A model generated the notes under the pieces. The model had not been told where the DNA came from and did not search any database. It worked only from the letters and a program-made list of their open reading frames with translations. A program made the position numbers and the translations under genes. A stretch of DNA of 64,000 bases from Ruminococcus sp. GTDB lineage: Bacteria > Bacillota > Clostridia > Oscillospirales > Ruminococcaceae. Every line of letters begins with the position of its first letter. Positions within the stretch are counted from its first letter, which is position 1. Shown piece after piece: positions 20,460-29,730 of the stretch. The DNA lies in assembly GCA_014799805.1 (NCBI GenBank), contig JAAVHJ010000023.1:1-64000 (forward strand), in the 5' to 3' direction.

Positions 20460-21221
20460 ATGAAGAAATTACTGGATTTGAAAAATATTATGATTTCTAT
20501 ATTGCTAGTATTAATTATTTGGCAGATTGCATTTTCTGTTAGCAATTTTGATAATGCATTGTTTCCGTCACCATTACAGGCATTTCAAGCCTTGTTAGAA
20601 ATGATTTCTAGTGGTGTATTATTTGTACATATCGGTTCTAGTATGTTTCGGTTTGTAATTGGCTATGTCAGTGCTGTTATCGCAGCCGTTTTATTAGGAT
20701 TAATTCTAGGCAGATTGCCTAAACTATTTCAATATATTAACCCTGCTGTGCAGTTATTAAGACCAATTTCTCCTATGGCATGGATGCCATTTATTGTGCT
20801 TTTGTTCGGCATTGGTGATATTCCAGCAATAGTGATTATTTTTATTGCAGGATTTTTTCCAGTTTTATTATCTACTGTTTCAGCAGTTAATGGAATCGAC
20901 CCAATTTATTTAAAAGTTGCTAAAAATTTTGGTATTCGTCAGCCACAGGCAATGTGGAAAATTATTTTTCCAGCATCATTTCCACAGATTGCGAATGGCA
21001 TTCATTTAGCATTGGGAACAGCATGGGTGTTTCTTGTTGCAGGCGAAATGGTCGGCGCACAGTCAGGATTAGGCTATCTGATTATAGACGCAAGAAATAA
21101 TATTCGTGCGGATATTCTTTTGGCAGATATTATTGTCATTGGTGTAATTGGCTTAATTTTGGATATGTTTCTAAAAATCGCTGAAAAACAAATTTTGAAT
21201 GCATGGGGAGATATTACATGA
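20460..21221 (+). CDS. ABC transporter permease (SsuC/TauC-like)
   Basis: AKNFGIRQPQAMWKIIFPASFPQIANGIHLALGTAWVFLVAGEMVGAQSGLGYLI; ATG at 20460. Confidence 0.92.
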   Translation: MKKLLDLKNIMISILLVLIIWQIAFSVSNFDNALFPSPLQAFQALLEMISSGVLFVHIGSSMFRFVIGYVSAVIAAVLLGLILGRLPKLFQYINPAVQLLRPISPMAWMPFIVLLFGIGDIPAIVIIFIAGFFPVLLSTVSAVNGIDPIYLKVAKNFGIRQPQAMWKIIFPASFPQIANGIHLALGTAWVFLVAGEMVGAQSGLGYLIIDARNNIRADILLADIIVIGVIGLILDMFLKIAEKQILNAWGDIT

Positions 21222-21991
21222 TATATATCGAAATTCAAAATGCATGCAAGACTTTTTTGCAAAATAATGAAAAATTTACGGCATTTGAAAATGTTTCGCT
21301 GTCAATAGAAAAAGGTGAATTTATTTGCTTGTTAGGTCCGTCAGGCTGTGGAAAAAGTACGTTATTAAATGCAATAGCAGGATTTTCGCCTGTCACAGAG
21401 GGAAGTATTAAAATCAATGGCAAAGAAGTCAGAGAACCCTCTGTACAGAATGTTACTATTTTTCAGAATTACGGATTATTGCCATGGCGAAGTGTTCAGA
21501 AAAATGTAGAGCTTGGACTGGAAGCAAAGAAAATTTCCAAATCAGAACGGCATAAAATTGCTGATAAATATATAGAAATGGTTGGACTTTCTGATTTTAA
21601 AAAATCTCATCCAAGACAGCTTTCAGGAGGAATGCAACAGAGAGTTTCAATTGCAAGGGCTTTAGCAGTCAATCCTGATATTATTTTCATGGATGAACCA
21701 TTCGGAGCGTTGGATGCTATCACACGTATGAAATTACAAGACGATATTCTGACTATCTCCCGACAAGAAAAGAAAACTATTATTTTAGTTACTCATGATA
21801 TAGAAGAAGCTGTTTTTCTTGCTGACAGAATCGTTATTATGACAGCAAATCCTGGAAAAATCAAAAGCATTCTAACTGTTCCGCTTAGAAGCCACAGAGA
21901 ACGTACCGCTGGAGATTTTTTGCAGGTTCGTGATAAAGTTTTTGAATTATTCAATATGAAGCATGAGGAAAATATTGAATATATCATATAG
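21218..21991 (+). CDS. ABC transporter ATP-binding protein (SsuB/TauB-like)
   Basis: GPSGCGKSTLLNAIAG, LSGGMQQRVSIARALA, IIFMDEPFGALDAITR; ATGA overlap with permease. Confidence 0.95.
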   Translation: MIYIEIQNACKTFLQNNEKFTAFENVSLSIEKGEFICLLGPSGCGKSTLLNAIAGFSPVTEGSIKINGKEVREPSVQNVTIFQNYGLLPWRSVQKNVELGLEAKKISKSERHKIADKYIEMVGLSDFKKSHPRQLSGGMQQRVSIARALAVNPDIIFMDEPFGALDAITRMKLQDDILTISRQEKKTIILVTHDIEEAVFLADRIVIMTANPGKIKSILTVPLRSHRERTAGDFLQVRDKVFELFNMKHEENIEYII

Positions 21992-22031
21992 CAATTTTTG
22001 TTGCAATCAGAAAGTATTTTTTTCTTTTCCG

Positions 22032-22061
22032 AACGCTCTTGAAGCAGAGCGTTTCTTTTTT
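22032..22061 (+). terminator. Rho-independent terminator of ABC operon
   Basis: AACGCTCTtgaagcAGAGCGTTTCTTTTTT. Confidence 0.8.
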
Positions 22062-22196
22062 GTTCATACTCTTTAATAGTTTGAATTAGTAGTTTAAATT
22101 AGTCCATCAATAACGGGTTTATATATCTGTATTTCTAAAATATCTTCTGCATAAATTGACATTTTGACTGTTGCCTTAACAAATTTATCATCTTAT

Positions 22197-25100
22197 TTAT
22201 AATTTAAAATAAATATCAGGTAAAATAATAGCAGCGTCTTTCCAAGTGCAAATAAATCTTATTTTTGCGTCATAAAGCTTATAACCAGCAGATATAATAT
22301 CTTTAATTTTTTTATAACAAGCTGATGAAAATTGCAATACTGGTAATTTATTTCCATGAGAACATAAACACAGCGTATTTGCAATGACGCAAAGGTGCAT
22401 ACCACTTCGCAAACCTAGGATAGTTCTTAGTTTGTCCTTAAAAAAATCTAAAAATACATCTTTATGTGATAACTGCATAATTAATTCAGATGGTTTTTGA
22501 TAAGATTTTAAATCTGTTTTATAAGAACATGCTATATTTTTTAACGAATCTAATAAATTACCTGTATAATGAATATGTAAAAGTGATTTTGCCCTTGTAA
22601 TGCCTACATAAAGTTTTCTTTTTTGTTCATCAGTCGCAAGATTTATATTATCCAGCATGAGAAATACATTATCAAATTCTCTGCCCTTGGATTTATGCAT
22701 AGTTGAAATTGTAATAATATCTTGTTCACTTTTATAAAAATCTTCTATTTTAGATTCCTGCAAGAACATCATAAAATCAGTAAAATATTTTTTTTCATTA
22801 GTAATTGCAAATGTAGTAAGTGCCTCAAGAATCACAGGCAGACATTCACTTTCAGAATATATTCTTTTCAGCCTATCAATGGCATAATTCCATTTTTCAT
22901 CACTAATCACAGGTGCTATATTATCTGATTTTAATACTCTTAAAAAATATTGAATTTCTATAATATGATACATATCAAATTCATCACTAGACTGAATTAA
23001 TTTAGCTGAAATCTTTTTCTGTTTTAGAAGTCCCAGTATCATTAAAGTTTCTCGGTTAGTATTAGTCAAAATACAAGTTGTCCCGACAAGATTTGTTGCC
23101 ATAATATCATTCACAATAGCTGTTTCTATATGCATTCCAGTATGTTTAATTAATTTCACTTCCCCAGCTTGATGAGAAACAGGTAAAATATTTTCTGTTT
23201 TCATTCTGTTGGAAATGCTTTTCACAAATGCATTTGCAAAAGCAATAATATTTTGACAGCTCCGATAATTATCAATCAAGGAATATTGCACAGCATAATA
23301 ATTAGTAATCAATGATTTTAAATATTTAGAATCTGAGCCACGGAATTGATAAATATTTTGGTCATCATCACCAACTGCAATAATACGCATCGTTTCATTT
23401 TTTTCCAGTAAAGCTTCTATTAATTGAAATTCATTTTCATCCATATCTTGTGCTTCATCAATGACTAACACAGTTTTTGTAATTTTTCCTAAATCGGCTT
23501 CACCATTGCGAATTAAATTGCCTGCGTCTTTTACAATACTATCGGAATCTTTAATATTTCCAATTTTTCCTAATATATCAAAACAATAAGAATGAAATGT
23601 CTTAATTTCGACATAATTAGACGCATTGCCAATTAATCTATGAAGTCTTTGTTTAAATTCCATTACGGCAGCCCTTGAAAATGTTAACATAAGTAGCTGT
23701 TCGTGTTTTACATCTTCCAGAAGTAACAAAGACGCTAATTTATGAACTAACACTTTTGTTTTTCCACTTCCTGGGCCTGCAGATACAACAATATGTTGAT
23801 TTTCGTTATCATGAATAATTTGAAGTTGTCTTTCTGACAAAGTATGAAATAATTCATGATATTTTGCAGGGGTAATATTTATTTCAATTTGCTTTCGCCG
23901 TTCATCTGAAAAATAACGAGACAGAAATTTTTTATAATCCATTTGGAAATAATCATTCACAAATTGAATTGCTTTAGAATTATCTTGTATCATGATATTG
24001 GCATATTCTCCTACAATATGAATTTGTGCAATTCTCTGTTTATAAAATGCTTCCATTTGTTTATAATCATCTTTTTTATATTGAATTCTATCATTTAGTT
24101 CAAGTCTTTTTATGTGCATCGCATTGTATAAAACTAAAAAACCTCCCTCCAGTTTAATAGCATTAATTTTAGAAAGAAATAATAATGCTTCTTCAATTTC
24201 ATCTGTAGAAATAGTTGTTGCAAATTTTTTTTGATAAGCATTTAAAATCTCAAGAATTGAAAATCCAACAAGTACTTCCTCTTTTGTTTCAAAATCAAAA
24301 CTACTATAATTATTATGATGAAATAAATAGCGAATAATAAATTCTGCAATTTGATAACTAGCTGTTCTTTTCTTGATAATTATTTCAATTTCAAATTTTG
24401 GTTCAATTATCACTCGGTTTGTAAGAGAATCCTGTTGTTTCTGAATATAACTACGAATCGTCCAATAATAAAATAAAGTTTTAATTGCATGAATAGAACT
24501 TTTTATACCCTTTGCAAGAGCAGACTCGTTTAATTCTTTATAATTCATGCAAAAATTATCTTTGGAAATATATGCTAATATAAATTCTTCGAGTGCCTGA
24601 AACTTATTCAATATCGAAAGTGATTTATTTTCCGTATTTGTTTTAAAAATATATGCTGTTAAATCTTTTTCATCTGCAAGCAAGCCATCTTCTTTCATCA
24701 TTTGCACAGAACGAATAATATTCCTTTTTTCAATTCCAAGACGGTCAGCAAGATAATCAATTCTGGATTCTGCGTCAGCATTGCTAGCATTGGCAATATT
24801 TTTGCTAGAAATAAGTGCGTGAATAATTCGCTTGGCATCTTTTTTTTCTTGTTCATTAGTAATGCGTAAAGACTTATCAATCCATTCAGATGCTTCAGTC
24901 ATATTTTTTGCAAGAATACTTGTAGCATAAATTCTTGGAACATTTTTTCCCCTTCTAAGATAGCCAGCATTTTCCAATGCTTGCAAAGCAGTTTTCACTC
25001 TTGTTTCTATATCTACAACACTTTCATCCCAACCAGCTTTTCTTGCGATTTCTAGCGGAGAGCAACATACTTCCGAACGTTTTCTCGTCAAATTTATTAC

Positions 25101-26963
25101 TGCTCTCCAAACTTGCTGTATTTCATTTTTATTAAGTTTTGTTTGATTTAGTAATATAAAATGCTTGTCCAAATCTTCTTGGTTAAATAATATATAACAT
25201 TCTGCTTCTAATGTCTCATTACGACCGGCACGCCCAGCTTCTTGGACATAATTTTCAAGAGAATCAGAAATATCATAATGAATCACCAGTTTTACATTAG
25301 ATTTATCAACACCCATTCCAAAAGCAGATGTTGCAACAATAATCTGAATTTTATCATTCATAAATGCTTCTTGATTTTCTTCTTTTTCGGTACTTTCCAT
25401 TTTACCATTAAAAGCCCTTGCTTTAAATCCGTCATCAGTTAATTTTTTTGCAAGTTCTCGTGTACGTTTTGTTCTTGAAACATATACAATCGTAGGACAA
25501 TTTTTTTGTTCAATCAGGGAACGCATTGTATCATATTTTTGACTATCTTTTTCTTGATATAATACTTCATAGCGAAGATTTGTTCTTGATGCATGAGACA
25601 CAAATAATGCAAGTTCAATATCTAATTTATTTTTAAAATATGCTTTAATATCTTGAATTACTTTTTGTTTTGCTGTTGCTGTAAAACAAGATACAGGAAT
25701 TTTACAGCCATCGCCTTTTTTTTCTTGCAATTGTCTGATAAAATCGCCAATATATAAATAATCTACTCTAAAATCTTGTCCCCATGCAGAAAAACAATGT
25801 GCTTCATCAATGACAAAACGGGCAATATGCCTTGCTAAAAAAAGTCTTTCTATCGTAACAGAACGCAATGATTCAGGTGAAATATATAAAATAGACGCTA
25901 TACCAGATTCTACACGTTCAATTGCTTCTGCTCTTTCAACAGGGCTTAATAAGCCATTAATTGTTACGGCTTCGGCAATGCCTTTTTTTTCTAAATTATC
26001 AACTTGGTCTTTCATTAAAGATTGCAAGGGCGATATAACTACTGTTAAAGCACGTTCTGTTTCACCAGCCATTAGTGCGGGTATTTGAAATGTAAGGGAT
26101 TTTCCCCCGCCAGTCGGAAATATTGCAAGCAATGATTCATGATGAATCGCAGAATTAATAGCATTTGCTTGTAAAGGCTTGCCACCATAGTTTCTAAAAT
26201 CTTGATATCCAAAATATTGATTAAGATATTTTTTCGGATTTAATCTTGATTGGCAGTAATTGCAATTTTCATTGCCACAAGAAGTATTTCTTAATATTCT
26301 AAGAATATAATTCACTTTCGGATAATTAATCAGTACCCATTTTGGAATTAAAGAATGTTTTTCTGTTGCAGATAATAATGCAAAACAATATGCAAGTTCT
26401 ACTGGTGATTCTGTTATTAATGGCATAATAGGCACATTTTCACAAATTTTATTTGAAAATAACTCTAAAATCATTGTTTTTAAATCGCCAGAAGAAAATT
26501 TATCTGAAAAATCTAAATTTATATATGAAAAAAATCCAGAAAAATATTTATTTTCTTTTAAAAGCATATAATATATAAATTTTAATCTTTCGTCTAATTC
26601 TTGAAAGGCATTGATTTCGTCATAGAATAAATGCATTGCCTTAATCGCATCATTCAAAGGATTATTTAATTCATCACTTTGTAATTTATCATCTTTTAAA
26701 AGCGAATGATAAGGCTTATTTGGAAATACCAAGGGTGAAAGATATAATGTATCAATACAAATAATTTCATCAGGTATTTTAATATATTTTATATCATGTG
26801 AAATGATATTATGGCCACATAAAAACGTTACATCAGATATAAATTCCTGAAATTCATTTGCAGAACCTGTATGAATTGTTTTATAATTTTCATTAATTGC
26901 CCCAAAATCATAGGCTTTATGTTCTTCAGGATTTACTTCAGTATCTATAAATGCTATTTTCAT
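22197..26963 (-). CDS. DEDD exonuclease-like / RecQ helicase / UvrD helicase fusion (1588 aa)
   Basis: Exonuclease-like FIDTEV...GHNIISHDIKYI...NDAIKA; CGNENCNYC zinc-binding-like; RecQ AIFPTGGGKSLTFQIPA, VIDEAHCFSAWGQDFR, QEAGRAGR; UvrD VSAGPGSGKTKVLVHKLASLL, VIDEAQDMDENEFQLIEALL, DDDQNIYQFRGSD, TMHKSKGREFDNVFL, LYVGITRAKSLLHI. Confidence 0.95.
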   Translation of the reverse strand: MKIAFIDTEVNPEEHKAYDFGAINENYKTIHTGSANEFQEFISDVTFLCGHNIISHDIKYIKIPDEIICIDTLYLSPLVFPNKPYHSLLKDDKLQSDELNNPLNDAIKAMHLFYDEINAFQELDERLKFIYYMLLKENKYFSGFFSYINLDFSDKFSSGDLKTMILELFSNKICENVPIMPLITESPVELAYCFALLSATEKHSLIPKWVLINYPKVNYILRILRNTSCGNENCNYCQSRLNPKKYLNQYFGYQDFRNYGGKPLQANAINSAIHHESLLAIFPTGGGKSLTFQIPALMAGETERALTVVISPLQSLMKDQVDNLEKKGIAEAVTINGLLSPVERAEAIERVESGIASILYISPESLRSVTIERLFLARHIARFVIDEAHCFSAWGQDFRVDYLYIGDFIRQLQEKKGDGCKIPVSCFTATAKQKVIQDIKAYFKNKLDIELALFVSHASRTNLRYEVLYQEKDSQKYDTMRSLIEQKNCPTIVYVSRTKRTRELAKKLTDDGFKARAFNGKMESTEKEENQEAFMNDKIQIIVATSAFGMGVDKSNVKLVIHYDISDSLENYVQEAGRAGRNETLEAECYILFNQEDLDKHFILLNQTKLNKNEIQQVWRAVINLTRKRSEVCCSPLEIARKAGWDESVVDIETRVKTALQALENAGYLRRGKNVPRIYATSILAKNMTEASEWIDKSLRITNEQEKKDAKRIIHALISSKNIANASNADAESRIDYLADRLGIEKRNIIRSVQMMKEDGLLADEKDLTAYIFKTNTENKSLSILNKFQALEEFILAYISKDNFCMNYKELNESALAKGIKSSIHAIKTLFYYWTIRSYIQKQQDSLTNRVIIEPKFEIEIIIKKRTASYQIAEFIIRYLFHHNNYSSFDFETKEEVLVGFSILEILNAYQKKFATTISTDEIEEALLFLSKINAIKLEGGFLVLYNAMHIKRLELNDRIQYKKDDYKQMEAFYKQRIAQIHIVGEYANIMIQDNSKAIQFVNDYFQMDYKKFLSRYFSDERRKQIEINITPAKYHELFHTLSERQLQIIHDNENQHIVVSAGPGSGKTKVLVHKLASLLLLEDVKHEQLLMLTFSRAAVMEFKQRLHRLIGNASNYVEIKTFHSYCFDILGKIGNIKDSDSIVKDAGNLIRNGEADLGKITKTVLVIDEAQDMDENEFQLIEALLEKNETMRIIAVGDDDQNIYQFRGSDSKYLKSLITNYYAVQYSLIDNYRSCQNIIAFANAFVKSISNRMKTENILPVSHQAGEVKLIKHTGMHIETAIVNDIMATNLVGTTCILTNTNRETLMILGLLKQKKISAKLIQSSDEFDMYHIIEIQYFLRVLKSDNIAPVISDEKWNYAIDRLKRIYSESECLPVILEALTTFAITNEKKYFTDFMMFLQESKIEDFYKSEQDIITISTMHKSKGREFDNVFLMLDNINLATDEQKRKLYVGITRAKSLLHIHYTGNLLDSLKNIACSYKTDLKSYQKPSELIMQLSHKDVFLDFFKDKLRTILGLRSGMHLCVIANTLCLCSHGNKLPVLQFSSACYKKIKDIISAGYKLYDAKIRFICTWKDAAIILPDIYFKL

Positions 26964-27256
26964 AAATTTACCTCACTTTTATTTATTAAATTCATTATTC
27001 TGATTATACTATTTTAAATTTTAAATAATGCCCTTAATCAAACATACATTTTTGATTTGAATTTGTTTGATAATAATAATTAATACTTCTTTCAGATACA
27101 ATATGATTTATTTTTATTATAGCATAGTATCAGGAATTTTACAAGTATTTGGATTAAAATTATAAAATTACTCAGTCAGATACAAAGCATGACGGAGTGA
27201 TTTTATTTTAGGATTTTGAAATAATTACTTTCTTAATCTTTCATAAATAATATTAC

Positions 27257-27413
27257 CTACCCGATAACCAATTTTATCATTTCTGAGTCTGAACACATCT
27301 TTATAAAAAAATCTTCATTCTGCTCATAATGTGCCTCCACCATTTCAGGAAAATTCTTTTTTTGCTTCTGCCTCAAACTTTGTTTTTTTGTTTTTCCATT
27401 CACGTCCGAACAT
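27257..27413 (-). pseudogene. possible decayed small ORF (frameshifted)
   Basis: Minus strand MFGREWKNKKTKFEAEAKKEF- then with a one-base shift PEMVEAHYEQNEDFFIKMCSDSEMIKLVIG*. Confidence 0.3.
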
Positions 27414-27501
27414 GTGAATTGAAAAAATTTAACAAAAATAGATAAAAAGACGTTTTATGTCATTGTTTAAACATATTAGAATAATAGCGAGGTGATAAAA
27501 A

Positions 27502-29205
27502 ATGATATTAAATCAGGCAGATAATATTATGTTAGGCAATCAGGAAGTGCAGAAAGTATATCTTGGCAGTCAACTTGTTTGGGAGAGAACTAAATCTCTT
27601 GATATGACAAAAATCGCTATGATAAAACTTGATAACAATTATCAAGAAACAAGCGATATACAATATTTTGATACGATTTTAGATACCAAAAATGCATTAG
27701 ATTCTGATACCAAAAATCTGTATAAAATCATTATCAGCGAAAATTCTGGTATTACAGAAATTTCAGAAAGTGCATTCTATAGTTGCAGAAATCTTATATC
27801 TGTTGTAATTTTAGGCAGTGTGACAAATATAAAAAAATACGCATTTGGTAATTGTACCAATTTAACAGAGATTAGTATCTCAAATAGCGTGACAGCAATT
27901 GGAGATTCTAGCTTTTTTGGTTGTAAAAATTTAGTATCTATTACAATTCCTGATACGATTACAAGCATTGGAAACTATGCTTTTCAAAATTGCACAGGTC
28001 TAACAAATTTTAATATTCCAAATGGTGTGACAAGCATTCAGCAATCTGTTTTCTCTGGATGTACTGGTCTTACAAATATTGTAATCCCTGATAGTATCAC
28101 AAGTATTGGCAATAATGCTTTTCAAAATTGCACTGGTTTAATGGCAATTTCCATTCCAGACAATGGGATAACGATTGGAAGTGCTGTATTCAGCAACTGT
28201 ACCAAACTGACGGAGATTACAATTCCTGACAGTGTGACAAGCATTGGAACAAATCTGTTTCAAAGTTGTACAAGTCTTACCAATGCTACACTTTCAAGTA
28301 ATCTTACAAGTATTTCAGAACGCATGTTTTATAGCTGTACACGTTTAGCAAGTGTTACCATTCCGGAAAAAGTTACGGTTATTGGCGGATCTGCATTCTC
28401 TGGTTGCACAAGTTTGACTAGTGTCACAATTCCAGATACTGTAACAAAGATTGAAGGTTCTGCTTTTTATAATTGTACTAATCTAACAGAAATCGTAATT
28501 CCAGATAACGTGACGGATATTGGTGGTTCGGCTTTTTATGGATGTACAAAACTAGTAACTATCAATATTCCAGATAATATTACAATCATTAGAAATTCTA
28601 TATTCCGAGCTTGTGAAAGTTTAACTAATATTGTAATTCCAAACGGTGTCACATATATTGAAGCTTATGCTTTTTATAACTGTATAAAATTAACATCTGT
28701 GAATATTCCAAATAGTTTAAGAGATATGGGGAGTTATGCTTTTGCTGGCTGTATACAACTAAGTGGTGATATTATAATTCCAGAGGGATTACACTATATC
28801 CCAGACTACGCTTTCTATAGTTGCAGAATCACAAGCATGGCTCTTACAAGCAGTGACATCATATCCATTGGAAAATATGCTTTCTACCGTTGTCTAATAC
28901 TGACATCTATTGCACTTCCAGACATTGCAACAGGCAATGCAACAGCAATTGGAGATTATGCTTTCTATGGTTGCAGAATCACTAATATTACTATTCCAAG
29001 TGGCATAACCAGCATTGGAGCAAATGCTTTTTATGCTTGCATAAATTTACAAAATATTACTATTCCAAGCAGTGTAACCGGTATTGGAAATGCCGCTTTT
29101 GGAAGCTGTAATAGGATGACGAATATTACTATCCAAAAATCAGAAAACAGTATTTCTGGTTCTCCATGGGACGCACCAAATGCAGAAATTATTTGGACAG
29201 AATGA
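27502..29205 (+). CDS. BspA-like LRR_5 repeat protein with phage-structural-like termini, no signal peptide
   Basis: ~20 tandem repeats xxIGxxAFxxCTxLTxITIPDSVT; N-terminus MILNQADNIMLGNQEVQKVYLGSQLVWER and C-terminus SGSPWDAPNAEIIWTE; RBS GAGGTGAT. Confidence 0.9.
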   Translation: MILNQADNIMLGNQEVQKVYLGSQLVWERTKSLDMTKIAMIKLDNNYQETSDIQYFDTILDTKNALDSDTKNLYKIIISENSGITEISESAFYSCRNLISVVILGSVTNIKKYAFGNCTNLTEISISNSVTAIGDSSFFGCKNLVSITIPDTITSIGNYAFQNCTGLTNFNIPNGVTSIQQSVFSGCTGLTNIVIPDSITSIGNNAFQNCTGLMAISIPDNGITIGSAVFSNCTKLTEITIPDSVTSIGTNLFQSCTSLTNATLSSNLTSISERMFYSCTRLASVTIPEKVTVIGGSAFSGCTSLTSVTIPDTVTKIEGSAFYNCTNLTEIVIPDNVTDIGGSAFYGCTKLVTINIPDNITIIRNSIFRACESLTNIVIPNGVTYIEAYAFYNCIKLTSVNIPNSLRDMGSYAFAGCIQLSGDIIIPEGLHYIPDYAFYSCRITSMALTSSDIISIGKYAFYRCLILTSIALPDIATGNATAIGDYAFYGCRITNITIPSGITSIGANAFYACINLQNITIPSSVTGIGNAAFGSCNRMTNITIQKSENSISGSPWDAPNAEIIWTE

Positions 29206-29214
29206 GGTGAAATT

Positions 29215-29601
29215 TTGCAAAAGTATTTAATTATGATATTAATTATTGTAGGATTAGCTGTTTCAGATTGGCTCACTGGCAATATCAAAGCTCATATCAA
29301 AAATGATTACAAAAGTTCTGTGATGCGTGCAGGGCTTTTGCATAAAGCAAGTGAATTATTAATTATGATAACGGCTTGCGGTTTTGAATTTGGCATTGAA
29401 GAATTAGGAAAGTATTATGAAAATTCAGAAATTGGTGAAATGACTGGATTAATTACAGCAGGGTTTATTTTTATTTATATTGTTTTTATGGAAATTATCA
29501 GCATTTTTGAAAATTATGCGGAAATTAATCCACAGGCACAATGGGCAACTAGAATTATTAAAAAATTGAGAAATAATAAAGAAAATGATAATAATGCGTA
29601 A
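29215..29601 (+). CDS. phage holin family protein (TcdE/Cph1-like)
   Basis: VGLAVSDWLTGNIKAHIKND...SSVMRAGLLHKASELLIMI, multi-TM, charged C-terminus; TTG start after GAGGTGAAAT, 9 nt after LRR gene stop. Confidence 0.8.
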   Translation: MQKYLIMILIIVGLAVSDWLTGNIKAHIKNDYKSSVMRAGLLHKASELLIMITACGFEFGIEELGKYYENSEIGEMTGLITAGFIFIYIVFMEIISIFENYAEINPQAQWATRIIKKLRNNKENDNNA

Positions 29602-29687
29602 CACATAAAAATTTAGTTTATACTGTCTTTGGTTGTGTGATGTGTGTATGAACAGCTTGCGGATACTTCTACAACGGCAAAAAAATA

Positions 29688-29720
29688 CCGTCCAGTATTC
29701 TTATACTGGGCGGATTTTTT
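29688..29720 (+). terminator. Rho-independent terminator
   Basis: CCGTCCAGTATtcttATACTGGGCGGATTTTTT. Confidence 0.85.
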
Positions 29721-29730
29721 GTATCTCAAA

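Noticed and set aside
27780-29150. Dense regular repetition resembling a repeat array
   Set aside because: Spacing (~69 nt) and translation show LRR_5 protein repeats, not a CRISPR or satellite array; no other CRISPR-like repeat/spacer pattern seen in the window.
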